From an uncultured Oscillospiraceae bacterium (GTDB taxonomy: Bacteria > Bacillota > Clostridia > Oscillospirales > Oscillospiraceae), in contig CANQJZ010000003.1 of assembly GCA_947624385.1 (NCBI GenBank), forward strand, positions 27,685-91,684: a DNA stretch of 64,000 bases, read 5' to 3'. The notes under the pieces are model-generated. The model did not search any database and had not been told where the DNA came from. It saw only the letters and a list, made by a program, of their open reading frames with translations. Shown piece after piece: positions 43,393 to 52,231 of this stretch. The position numbers and the translations under genes were made by a program. The stretch's first letter is position 1, and every line of letters starts with the position of its first letter.

Positions 43393-44892
43393 ATGGCAAA
43401 GCCGATATTGGAAATGAAGGGCATGTGCAAGCGCTTCGGCAGCACCGTGGCGCTGGACAAGGTGGATCTGACCGTCTACCCCGGCGAGATACGGGGCCTG
43501 ATCGGAGAGAACGGCTCGGGCAAGTCCACGATCTCCTCCATCGCCGCCGGGATGCAGAAAGCGGACAGCGGCGAGATGGTGTTCAAGGGCCAGAGATGGA
43601 ATCCCGCCAGCATGGTGGAAGCGCTGGAGCAGGGCTTCGGCATGATCGTGCAGGAGCAGGGCACCGTCCCCGGCATCAGCATCGCGGAGAACATCTTTCT
43701 GGGCGGCATCTCCCAGTTCGCCCATGGGCCTTTTATCGACCGGAAGAAGCTGATGGCGGCGGCCCGCCAGGTGCTGGACAGGGTGGGCATGGACAGCGTA
43801 GACCCGGCCCTGCCCATGGGGTTGCTGGATATGCAGGACCGGAAGCTGGTGGAGATTGCTAAGGTGATCGCCCGGGCGCCGGACATCTTCGTGGTGGACG
43901 AAACCACCACGGCCCTGAGCCAGATCGGGCGGGAGAAGATATACGAGCTCATGCGGGAGCAGAAGGCGGCGGACAAGAGCGTGCTGTTCATCAGCCACGA
44001 CCTGGACGAGCTTCTCGCCACCTGCGACACCCTCACCGTCCTGCGGGACGGCAAGCTGGGCCGCAGCTTCACCAAGGACGAGTTCGACCCGGATCTGATC
44101 CGCACCAGCATGATCGGCCGGGAGCTGCAGGGGGACTATTACCGCAGCGATACCCAGGCTACCTGCCGGAAGGAGATCGCTCTGCGGGCGGAGCATCTGA
44201 CCGCCGGGCAGGCGGTGCAGGATGTGTCCCTGGCGGTACATAAGGGCGAGATCGTGGGCGTGGGCGGTCTGAGCCAGTGCGGGATGCACGATTTGGGCAA
44301 GATCCTGTTCGGCGCGATCAAACCGGACGCCGGCTCCGTCACCACCGGCAGCGGCGCCGCCATCACCAGCGAGGCCGTAGCCATGAAGCAGGGCATCGGC
44401 TATGTGGCCAAGGACCGGGACGTGGAGTCCCTGTGTCTCAGCGCCAGCATCCAGGACAACATCGCCGTGGCCGGTATGGAGCGGTACGCCGTACATGACT
44501 TTCTGATCCTGGGGGGCCGGGAGCGGAAGTATGTGGACCAGCAGATCGGCGAGTTGAGCATCAAGTGCGCCGGCCGGGACCAGCAGGTGTCCCAGCTGTC
44601 CGGCGGCAACAAGCAGAAGGTGGTCTTCGACAAGTGGATCGGCAGGGGCAGTGACGTGCTGATCCTGGACTGCCCCACCAGAGGCGTGGACATCGGCGTG
44701 AAGCAGGCCATGTATCAGCTGATGGTCCGGCTGAAGGGCGAGGGCAAGTCCATCGTCATGATCTCGGAGGAGATGCCGGAGCTGATCGGCATGTGCGACC
44801 GGCTCGTCGTCATGAAAGACGGCCGGGTGACGAAGGAATTTACCCGGGGCCCGGAGATGACCGACACCGAGATCATCAAATACATGATTTAA
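43393..44892 (+). CDS. Sugar ABC transporter ATP-binding protein (RbsA/MglA type)
   Basis: 499 residues with two fused ATPase halves. First: GENGSGKSTISSIAAG and VVDETTTALSQ. Second: VGVGGLSQCGMHDLGK (degenerate Walker A, as in this family), QLSGGNKQKVVFDKWI and LILDCPTRGVDIG. It powers uptake with the two permeases downstream. GTGAGGTGAG precedes ATG. First gene of the rhamnoside operon; note that the first half lacks a recognisable LSGGQ (LLDMQDRKLVEI) and reads TT in place of the usual EP after VVDE. Confidence 0.93.
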   Translation: MAKPILEMKGMCKRFGSTVALDKVDLTVYPGEIRGLIGENGSGKSTISSIAAGMQKADSGEMVFKGQRWNPASMVEALEQGFGMIVQEQGTVPGISIAENIFLGGISQFAHGPFIDRKKLMAAARQVLDRVGMDSVDPALPMGLLDMQDRKLVEIAKVIARAPDIFVVDETTTALSQIGREKIYELMREQKAADKSVLFISHDLDELLATCDTLTVLRDGKLGRSFTKDEFDPDLIRTSMIGRELQGDYYRSDTQATCRKEIALRAEHLTAGQAVQDVSLAVHKGEIVGVGGLSQCGMHDLGKILFGAIKPDAGSVTTGSGAAITSEAVAMKQGIGYVAKDRDVESLCLSASIQDNIAVAGMERYAVHDFLILGGRERKYVDQQIGELSIKCAGRDQQVSQLSGGNKQKVVFDKWIGRGSDVLILDCPTRGVDIGVKQAMYQLMVRLKGEGKSIVMISEEMPELIGMCDRLVVMKDGRVTKEFTRGPEMTDTEIIKYMI

Positions 44893-44906
44893 GGGGGCAG
44901 GGCAAC

Positions 44907-45899
44907 ATGGATAAGAACGATAAACTGGCCGTCAGCTACCGCCGCCGTCAGACTCTCATAACCGTCCTGCCGTTTCTGGCGCTGGCCGGGCTGTTCGGGG
45001 CCCTGTGCGCCATCGTCACGGCCAAGGGCTACCGGCTGGACATGTACCTGAAGATCGTGTTCAACGAGGGCGTGGTGCTGGCCATCGTAGCCACCGGCGC
45101 GGTGTTCATCTACACCCTTGGCTCCTTCGACATCAGCCTGGGTGCGTCCACGCTGTTCAGCGCGACACTGGGCGTGCTGACCTACAACGCTACGGAGAGC
45201 CTGCCGCTGATGCTGCTGGTCATCTTCGCCGTGGCGGTGGGGTGCTCGCTTTTCAGCTCCGTGCTGGCCAGCGTGTTCCACATCCCGGTATTCGTCACCA
45301 CTGTGGCTATGATGTCGGTGCTGTCAGCCGTGGCGGCCCAGCTCATCACCACCTACGGCGGCGCTCTGGGCGGCATCAGCATCCCCAGCGAGGTGGTCAA
45401 GCCCCTGGATAAGCCGCTTTTCAAGATCATCGTCCTGGTGGTGTTCTCAGCGCTGTGCATCTTCGTGTTCAACTACACCAAGATCGGCCGGCGGCAGAAA
45501 TTCCTGGGCGGCAACCCGGTCTGCGCTCAGCTGACGGGCATCAGCCTCAACAAATACGCCATCATCGCCTTTGTCATGGCGGGTCTGGGCGTGGGCATCG
45601 GGGCGTTCCTCACGCTGGTATATACGCCCTCCGTGACCACCACTACCGCCGGCAGCATCGGCATGAACATCATCGTGGCCATCGTCTTCGGCGGTATGCC
45701 CATCTCCGGCGGGGCCCGGTCCCGGATCTACGCCGCGCTGGTGGGCGGATTCTCCTACATCCTTCTGAACAACATCCTCATGCTGCTGGTGGACTCCAAC
45801 GCCGGCTACGGCATCTCCCAGATCATCAGCGCGGTCTTTTTCCTCGTCGTGGTGTTCGTCACCGGCATCAACTACCGCACCCAGATCCTGCCCCGATAA
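44907..45899 (+). CDS. Sugar ABC transporter permease 1
   Basis: 330 residues, about eight to nine membrane helices, BPD_transp_2 family (TLGSFDISLGASTLFSATLG; GGMPISGGARSRIYAALVGG). Pairs with the second permease to form the channel. The ATG at 44907 follows GGGGGCAGGG; the longer frame from 44793 is inside the ATPase gene. Confidence 0.92.
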   Translation: MDKNDKLAVSYRRRQTLITVLPFLALAGLFGALCAIVTAKGYRLDMYLKIVFNEGVVLAIVATGAVFIYTLGSFDISLGASTLFSATLGVLTYNATESLPLMLLVIFAVAVGCSLFSSVLASVFHIPVFVTTVAMMSVLSAVAAQLITTYGGALGGISIPSEVVKPLDKPLFKIIVLVVFSALCIFVFNYTKIGRRQKFLGGNPVCAQLTGISLNKYAIIAFVMAGLGVGIGAFLTLVYTPSVTTTTAGSIGMNIIVAIVFGGMPISGGARSRIYAALVGGFSYILLNNILMLLVDSNAGYGISQIISAVFFLVVVFVTGINYRTQILPR

Positions 45900-45961
45900 A
45901 TAAGGAAGCGTCGTGCTTCGCACGTTATGAAATGAAAAATATTTTAAGGAGGAAATGTAAC

Positions 45962-47092
45962 ATGAAGAAGTCCCTTTCCAAGCTCTTCGCCCTGGTCCTG
46001 GCTGTGGCGATGGTCGCCTCTCTGGGCGCGATGGCCTATGCCGATGACACCGTGAAGATCGGCGTTCTTGTCTCCGACGTGAGCGGTGAGGAGGCCCTGG
46101 GCTTCCGCGCCTACTACGAGGACTACATCGCCGCCAACTATGACGTGACCTTCACCTACACCGACCAGCTGGAGGACGCCGCCGCTGAGAAGAGCGCCAT
46201 CGAGAAGTTCGCCGCTCAGGGCTACGACGCCATCCTCTCCCTGTCCAGCTCCGACCGTGTCACCCAGATCGAGACGGCCATTGAGAACGAGCTGTACTAC
46301 GCCGTCGTCTCCGGTATGCTGGAGGACGAGCAGTTTGAGCAGTTCAAGACCAGCGAGTACTTCGTCGGCCAGATCGGTCCCAGCATGGACACCGAGTATG
46401 AAGCCGGCGTCGCCATGGGCGAGTACTATGCCGGCCAGGGCGTGAAGAACGTGGCCATCTACGGCGCGTTTATCCCCAACCCCATGCATGTCTACCGTGC
46501 CGCCGGCCTGCTGGCGGGCCTGGGCTGCACCTATGGCGGCGCGGCCGAGAAGGACGCTATCGTGGGCCAGATTTTCGGCGACCAGGGCGTAGACCCCTCC
46601 AAGATCGAGGGCGACATCCAGGTCGTTGCCTATCTCCAGGGCTTTGGCGACACCACCTTTGACGAGCTGAACGGCGCCATCTCCCAGGGTCCCGACGCCT
46701 TCCTGTCCGTGGGCATGGCCACCACCTTCTTCGCCGACGCCCTCAACGGCGCGCAGATCCCCTACGGCGACATCGACTCCTTTACCTCCGGCAACGCCGC
46801 CAACATGTCCGACGGCACCCTGACCTACATCGCCGGCAAGTATTCCTCCAGTGTGGGCCCCATCTTCGCCGCCACCCTGGACGCGGTGAATGGCAATCCT
46901 ATCCGTGACGCGGAGGGCAACGCCATCTCCATCAGTCAGAGCTACCTGGTCGCCACCGACAGCGAGACCTTCGACACCATCTTCAACGGCGACAAGGGCG
47001 ACAGCCCCATCTTCAGCAAGGACGTGCTGGACGCCGTCATCGGCGAGGGGATTGCCTATGATGATCTGGTCGCCCTGGTTGAATCCAACTAA
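45962..47092 (+). CDS. Sugar ABC transporter substrate-binding protein
   Basis: 376 residues. Signal peptide (KKSLSKLFALVLAVAMVASL, then GAMAYA-DD) suited to signal peptidase I; no lipobox Cys, unusual for a Gram-positive binding protein. The mature part has the periplasmic-binding-protein fold (VKIGVLVSDVSGEEALGF; GYDAILSLSSSDRV; VAIYGAFIPNPMHVYRAAG). AAGGAGG precedes the ATG at 45962, behind a small hairpin (CGTGC/GCACG at 45913). Codons are more biased to AAG, GAC and GGC than neighbours, as for a highly expressed gene. Confidence 0.9.
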   Translation: MKKSLSKLFALVLAVAMVASLGAMAYADDTVKIGVLVSDVSGEEALGFRAYYEDYIAANYDVTFTYTDQLEDAAAEKSAIEKFAAQGYDAILSLSSSDRVTQIETAIENELYYAVVSGMLEDEQFEQFKTSEYFVGQIGPSMDTEYEAGVAMGEYYAGQGVKNVAIYGAFIPNPMHVYRAAGLLAGLGCTYGGAAEKDAIVGQIFGDQGVDPSKIEGDIQVVAYLQGFGDTTFDELNGAISQGPDAFLSVGMATTFFADALNGAQIPYGDIDSFTSGNAANMSDGTLTYIAGKYSSSVGPIFAATLDAVNGNPIRDAEGNAISISQSYLVATDSETFDTIFNGDKGDSPIFSKDVLDAVIGEGIAYDDLVALVESN

Positions 47093-47172
47093 TAGCAGCT
47101 TAAATCTCCTTCCTGTCTGTCCGGGCGGGGGTCCGCTCCCGCCCGGCAGACCAACTTGACCGGAGGTGCCCT

Positions 47173-48168
47173 ATGAAAAACAACGTGGGAAAAAAGCTCA
47201 TCGGTACGCTGGCGATCCCCGTGATCGTGGCGGCGGTTCTGTGGGGCCTGTGCGCCGCCAACGGCAGAAGCATGATCGCCAACCGAACCAGCTTCAACTA
47301 CTTCGTGATCTACACGGCCATCGTGATGATCACCACCATGGCCCTGTCCATCAACCTCAACAGCGGGCGGTTCGACTTCTCTCTGGGAGCGATGGCGGTG
47401 CTGGCCAGCGTGCTCTCCAGCAAGATCACCTACTCCATCCTTGGCGGCGGCGCGGGCAGCGCACCGCTGATGCTGGCGCTGAACGTAGTTGTCGGGGCGC
47501 TGATCGGCCTGGCCTCCGGCGGGCTGTATGTGCTTCTCCGCATCCCGCCCATCATCACGTCGCTGGGCGTGACGCTGATCTATGAGGGCGTCAGCTTCAC
47601 CATCACCGGCGGCAAGTACGTGATGACCGAGGTGAGAAGCGCCTCCCTGAGCGCCTTCGCGGGCAACTGGTACTGGCCTCTGTCCATCATCGTGGTGGTG
47701 CTGGCTGTAATCGTCATCCTCTTTGACCACACGAAGTTCGGCTATGACTACAAGGCCCTGCAAAACGGCCAGAAGGTGGCCGTCAACACGGGCATCCGCG
47801 AGGTGCCCAACGCCCTGGCCTGCTATGCCATCTGCGGCGCGCTCATGGGCATCGTGGGCTTCCTCAACATGTCCCGCAGTTCCAATATCAACGGCGGGTC
47901 CCTGAGCTTCGGCTCCATCGGCATCATGTTTACCGCATTCCTGCCCATGTTCATCGGCGGGTATATCGGCCGGTTCTCCAATGAGAAGCTGGGGTTCCTG
48001 CTGGCGGCGGTATGCATGAGCATGCTCAACTCCACCTTCGCGGTGTTCTCCAACCAAATCAGCGCCTCCGCCCAGTCCATCATCAACGCGGTGCTGCTGG
48101 TGGTGTTCCTGATATACCTGAACAACGAGGGGCTTCTGAGAAAGCTCCTGTCTCCCCGGAAGAATTAA
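47173..48168 (+). CDS. Sugar ABC transporter permease 2
   Basis: 331 residues, BPD_transp_2 family with about nine helices (MALSINLNSGRFDFSLGAMA; LLRIPPIITSLGVTLIYEG). CCGGAGGTG lies before the ATG. Separated from permease 1 by the binding protein gene, which is an unusual order; typical Rbs operons put permeases together. Confidence 0.92.
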   Translation: MKNNVGKKLIGTLAIPVIVAAVLWGLCAANGRSMIANRTSFNYFVIYTAIVMITTMALSINLNSGRFDFSLGAMAVLASVLSSKITYSILGGGAGSAPLMLALNVVVGALIGLASGGLYVLLRIPPIITSLGVTLIYEGVSFTITGGKYVMTEVRSASLSAFAGNWYWPLSIIVVVLAVIVILFDHTKFGYDYKALQNGQKVAVNTGIREVPNALACYAICGALMGIVGFLNMSRSSNINGGSLSFGSIGIMFTAFLPMFIGGYIGRFSNEKLGFLLAAVCMSMLNSTFAVFSNQISASAQSIINAVLLVVFLIYLNNEGLLRKLLSPRKN

Positions 48169-48175
48169 CGTGATG

Positions 48176-48215
48176 AAAAACAGCCTCTTTTCCGGTGAAA
48201 AGAGGCTGTTTCCAA
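48176..48215 (+). terminator. Terminator-like hairpin between transporter and GH3 gene
   Basis: AAACAGCCTCTTTTC / GAAAAGAGGCTGTTT with CGGT loop. Weak T-run (TTTCC), so partial read-through into the catabolic genes is likely. Confidence 0.65.
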
Positions 48216-48241
48216 AATAGAAGAAGATCGGAGGCCAAACC

Positions 48242-49996
48242 ATGATCGATCTGCAAGCAAAGCCCTTTTCCCTCACCGATAACGAGGCCGCCTGGGTGCG
48301 CGATACGCTCTCGTCCATGACACTGGAGCAGAAAGCGGGGCAGGTGTTCTGCCCCATGGGCTTCACCGACGAGGAGGCCGTGCTGCGCCACCAGCTGCAG
48401 GACATCGGCGTAGGCGGCATGATGTACCGGGCCGGGCCCGCCGCCTATGTGCAGGCGACCCACCGGAAGATACAGTCCCTGGCGCCCATCCCCCTGCTCC
48501 TGGCCGCCAACACGGAGGCCGGCGGGGACGGTCTGGCACTGGAGGGCACCAGCTTCGGCGCGCCTATGGCCGTGGCGGCCACAGGCGATCCGGAGGACGC
48601 TTACCACATGGGCTATGTCGCCTGCGCCGAGGGCGCCGCGCTGGGCCTGAACTGGTCCTTCGCGCCCATCGTGGACATCGACAGGGAGTTTCATAACCCC
48701 ATCACCAACACCCGCACCTTCGGCGCGGACCCGGAGCGCGTCATCGCCTGCGCCGCCCGGTATATGGACGCCGCCGACGAGCTGGGCGTGGCCGCCTGCA
48801 TCAAGCACTTCCCCGGCGACGGCGTGGACGAGCGGGACCAGCACATCGTGACCAGCGTGAACAGCCTGGACGCGGACACCTGGATGGACACATACGGCAA
48901 GGTCTACAAGGCTTTGATCGACAAGGGGGCCAAGACCCTTATGGCGGGGCACATCGCCCAGCCCGCCTGGACGAAAAAGCTGGACCCCGCCGCCTCCCGG
49001 AAAGAACAGCTGCTGCCCGCCAGCCTGAACAAGGCGCTCATCACGGGGCTCCTGCGGGGTGTGCTGGGCTACAACGGTCTGGTCTCCACCGACGCCACGC
49101 CCATGGTTGGCTTCACCGCCGCCATGCCCCGGCGTCTGGCCATCCCCGCGGCCATCGCGGCAGGTGTGGACATGATCCTGTTCAACAAGGACCTGGACGA
49201 GGACTACGGCTTTTTGCTGGAGGGCCTGCGCACGGGCCTGGTGAGCGAGGAGAGGCTGGACGAGGCGGTGACGCGCATCCTGGCGGTGAAGGCGTCGCTG
49301 GGCCTGCCGGAAAAGGCGGCGGAAGGGACGCTGGTGCCCGGCCCGGAGGTTTTGAAAACCGTAGGCTGCGGACGGTTCAAGGGCTGGGCCGCGTCGGTGG
49401 CGGACCGGTCCGTCACCCTGGTGCGGGACGAAAATAAGCTGCTGCCCCTGTCGCCTAAAAAGTATCCACGGGTCTATCTCAATGTGATCCAGAAGTCCAC
49501 GGACCCGGCCGACCCCTTCGTGCAGAGATGGAAGGAACTGTTCGAGGCGGAGGGCTTCCAGGTGACGGTCCGGGACCGCCGTGTGACCATCACGGTCCAG
49601 GACTTCATGACGCCGGAGCTGAGCCCGGAGAAGGGCCGGCTCATGCACGAGATGTACCGGAGCGTGGCGGAGGCGAAAAGCGACTACGACCTGTATGTCT
49701 ACATCGCCAATATGCGCAACGCCTCCAACAATACCACTCTGCGGCTCAACTGGAACGTGACCTTCGGCCTGGGGGACGACGCGCCCTGGTTTACGTCGGA
49801 GGTACCGGCGCTGATGATCAGCACCGCCTGCCCCTACCATCTTTTCGACGCGCCCATGATCGGCACCTACATCAACGCCTACGCCGACGCGCCCCATTTC
49901 TGCCGGGCCGTCATGGACAAGCTCATGGGCCGCGGCGCCTTTACCGGGCGGAGTCCGGTGGACCCCTTCTGTGGCAAGGACTATCTGGGCCAGTGA
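48242..49996 (+). CDS. Glycoside hydrolase family 3 protein
   Basis: 584 residues, cytoplasmic (no signal). GH3 barrel: NWSFAPIVDIDREFHNPITN, CIKHFPGDGVDERDQHIVTS, and the nucleophile Asp in GLVSTDATPMVG (about 280). KHFPG...DxH matches the NagZ/beta-N-acetylhexosaminidase branch, some members of which are phosphorylases. A C-terminal domain (about 380-560) follows. Probably splits an imported beta-linked glycoside; a phosphorylase would explain the adjacent phosphoglucomutase-like gene. Confidence 0.85.
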   Translation: MIDLQAKPFSLTDNEAAWVRDTLSSMTLEQKAGQVFCPMGFTDEEAVLRHQLQDIGVGGMMYRAGPAAYVQATHRKIQSLAPIPLLLAANTEAGGDGLALEGTSFGAPMAVAATGDPEDAYHMGYVACAEGAALGLNWSFAPIVDIDREFHNPITNTRTFGADPERVIACAARYMDAADELGVAACIKHFPGDGVDERDQHIVTSVNSLDADTWMDTYGKVYKALIDKGAKTLMAGHIAQPAWTKKLDPAASRKEQLLPASLNKALITGLLRGVLGYNGLVSTDATPMVGFTAAMPRRLAIPAAIAAGVDMILFNKDLDEDYGFLLEGLRTGLVSEERLDEAVTRILAVKASLGLPEKAAEGTLVPGPEVLKTVGCGRFKGWAASVADRSVTLVRDENKLLPLSPKKYPRVYLNVIQKSTDPADPFVQRWKELFEAEGFQVTVRDRRVTITVQDFMTPELSPEKGRLMHEMYRSVAEAKSDYDLYVYIANMRNASNNTTLRLNWNVTFGLGDDAPWFTSEVPALMISTACPYHLFDAPMIGTYINAYADAPHFCRAVMDKLMGRGAFTGRSPVDPFCGKDYLGQ

Positions 49997-50005
49997 GGTA
50001 AAGCT

Positions 50006-50671
50006 ATGAAATTTCAAGCCATCATTTTTGATTTGGACGGCGTGATATGCTATACTGACGAATACCATTATCTGGCATGGAAGGCTATGGCGGACAGTCT
50101 GGGCGTGCCCTTTGACAGGACGGTCAACAACCGCCTGCGGGGCGTCAGCCGCATGGAGAGCCTGGACATCATCCTGGAGCGGTATAACGGCACGCTGAGC
50201 CGGGCGGAAAAAGAGGCCCTGGCGGAGCAGAAAAACGAGCTCTATAAGCAATATCTGTCCCGCATGAGTCCCGCGGACCTGACCGATGAAGTGCGCTCCA
50301 CGCTGAACATCCTGGACGAGATGGGTCTGCTTCTGGCCATCGGCTCGTCCAGCAAGAACGCCCCCTTCATCCTGCAGCAGATCGGCCTGGGCGGCTATTT
50401 CGACGCCGTCTCCGACGGCAACAACATCACCCGGTCCAAGCCAGACCCGGAGGTGTTCCTGAAGGCGGCGCAGATGCTGTGTCTGGAGCCTTCTCAGTGC
50501 CTGGTGGTGGAGGACGCAGTGTCCGGCGCCCAGGCCGGGCACGCGGGCGGCTTCCAGGTGGCCTGTCTGGGGGACGCCTCGGCGGCCGGCGCGGGCGAGT
50601 ACAATCTTTCCACGTTCTCTGAACTGCTGGACGTGGTGGGAGCAGAGGAAAGGATACCCTATGGGGCGTAA
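50006..50671 (+). CDS. HAD-family beta-phosphoglucomutase-like protein
   Basis: 221 residues: FDLDGVICYTDEYHYLAWK (catalytic Asp pair), RLRGVSRMESLDIIL cap motif typical of beta-PGM, AIGSSSKNAPFIL, SKPDPEVFLKAA and VVEDAVSGAQAG. Beta-PGM interconverts beta-glucose-1-phosphate and glucose-6-phosphate. Nine nt after GH3 and overlapping the GH78-like gene by 11 nt, so part of the glycoside-splitting cassette. Confidence 0.85.
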   Translation: MKFQAIIFDLDGVICYTDEYHYLAWKAMADSLGVPFDRTVNNRLRGVSRMESLDIILERYNGTLSRAEKEALAEQKNELYKQYLSRMSPADLTDEVRSTLNILDEMGLLLAIGSSSKNAPFILQQIGLGGYFDAVSDGNNITRSKPDPEVFLKAAQMLCLEPSQCLVVEDAVSGAQAGHAGGFQVACLGDASAAGAGEYNLSTFSELLDVVGAEERIPYGA

Positions 50672-52181
50672 CGAGGTTTTTCTGGAAAAGGCAAACGGGC
50701 TGCTGCCAAAGCTGCGGGTACAGCGCGTGGAGCCTGTATGCGCGGCGGAACTGTGCCAACAGAACGGCAGGACAGCCGCAAAGCCCGCCGGGGTGTGGCA
50801 GGGCCGGACCCTGGCAAAGGGGGACAGCATCCTGCTGGACTTCGGCAATCACTGGGTGGGCCATGTGACGCTGCGCTTTGCAAGCGTGGGCAGCCACCCG
50901 GACGCGCCCGCGTGGCTGCGGGTGCAGTTTGCCGAGCGGGCCTGCGAGCTGACGGAGGACCCGGAGGCGTACACCGGCTGGATCAGCAAGGGCTGGATAC
51001 AGCAGGAGCAGGTCCATATGGACGTGCTGCCGGCGGAACTGGCCCTGCCCAGGCGGTATGCTTTCCGGTATCTGCGGCTGGAGGTGCTGGACGTGAGCGG
51101 CAAGTACAGTCTGGTGCTCACGGACGCCTGGTGCGACGCCACCACCTCGGCGGACGACAGTGCGCTGGCGCCCTATGCCAGCGGCGACGGGCAGTTAAAT
51201 AAGCTGGACGCCATCGCCGGCAGGACCTTGCGGGAGTGTATGCAGACGGTGTTCGAGGATGGCCCCAAGCGGGACCGCCGCCTGTGGCTGGGCGACCTGC
51301 GGATGCAGGCGCTGGCCAATTATGAGACGTACCGCGCAAACGACCTGGTGAAGGCGTGTCTGTATCTGTTCGCCGGCACGGCCAATGAGGAGGGGCGGGT
51401 CAGCGCCTGCCTGTTCCTGGAGCCGGAGATCGAGGCGGACGACACGTTCATGTTCGACTACTCTCTGTTCTTCGCCGCCGCCCTGCGGGACTATATGTGC
51501 GCCACGGGCGACATGGACGCCGTCCGGGAGCTGTGGCCCACCGCTCTGCGGCAGACCGAACTGGCGGAGGCGGACTTTGACGCAAATGGCCTGGTCCGGG
51601 ACCGGGACCAGATGGGCTGGTGCTTTGTGGACTGGAACCTGGCCCTCAACAAGCAGGCCTCCGCCCAGGGCATCACCCTGTACTGTCTGCGGGCGGCCAT
51701 AGAGCTGGTCCGGGCGCTGGGCGAGCCGGACGAAGTTCTGCGGGAGAGCCTTGCCAAAAAGACCGCCGCCGCGAAGGCGTATCTGTGGGACAAGAAGTCC
51801 CGGCTTTTCGTCAGCGGCGCGGCGCGGCAGGTGTCCTGGGCCAGCCAGGTATGGATGGTGCTGGGCGGCGCTGTGGAGGGGGCGGAAGCCGCCGCGCTGC
51901 TGGAGCGGATAGCCGAAAGGCCGGACACGGAGGCCATGGTGACGCCCTACATGATGCATAACTACGTGGACGCGCTGCTGGCTGTGGGAGAGCGGGACAA
52001 GGCCCTGGACGTCCTGCGCCGGTACTGGGGCGGCATGGCCGACGAGGGCGCGGACACCTTCTGGGAACTGTACGACCCCGCCGACCCGGACGCGTCGCCC
52101 TACGGCGGCACCATCGTCAACAGCTACTGCCACGCCTGGAGCTGCGCCCCGGCGTACTTTCTGCGCAAATTCTACAGATGA
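50661..52181 (+). CDS. Short GH78-like alpha-L-rhamnosidase
   Basis: 506 residues, no signal peptide. An N-terminal beta domain is followed by an alpha/alpha barrel with the GH78 motif DGPKRDRRLWLGDLR (about 198) and FWELYDP near the C-terminus, both regions that carry catalytic acids in rhamnosidases. Typical GH78 enzymes are 700-1000 residues, so accessory beta domains are absent. It would release L-rhamnose from imported rhamnosides. Followed by rhamnose catabolic genes, supporting the call. Confidence 0.82.
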   Translation: MGRNEVFLEKANGLLPKLRVQRVEPVCAAELCQQNGRTAAKPAGVWQGRTLAKGDSILLDFGNHWVGHVTLRFASVGSHPDAPAWLRVQFAERACELTEDPEAYTGWISKGWIQQEQVHMDVLPAELALPRRYAFRYLRLEVLDVSGKYSLVLTDAWCDATTSADDSALAPYASGDGQLNKLDAIAGRTLRECMQTVFEDGPKRDRRLWLGDLRMQALANYETYRANDLVKACLYLFAGTANEEGRVSACLFLEPEIEADDTFMFDYSLFFAAALRDYMCATGDMDAVRELWPTALRQTELAEADFDANGLVRDRDQMGWCFVDWNLALNKQASAQGITLYCLRAAIELVRALGEPDEVLRESLAKKTAAAKAYLWDKKSRLFVSGAARQVSWASQVWMVLGGAVEGAEAAALLERIAERPDTEAMVTPYMMHNYVDALLAVGERDKALDVLRRYWGGMADEGADTFWELYDPADPDASPYGGTIVNSYCHAWSCAPAYFLRKFYR

Positions 52182-52185
52182 TCTG

Positions 52186-52210
52186 ACTGCACGGGATAAG
52201 CCCGTGCAGT
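52186..52210 (+). other. Intercistronic hairpin before rhaB
   Basis: ACTGCACGGG / CCCGTGCAGT with ATAAG loop and no T-run; probably an mRNA processing or stability element. Confidence 0.5.
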
Positions 52211-52231
52211 TGGCAAAAAGCGGGTGATGAT

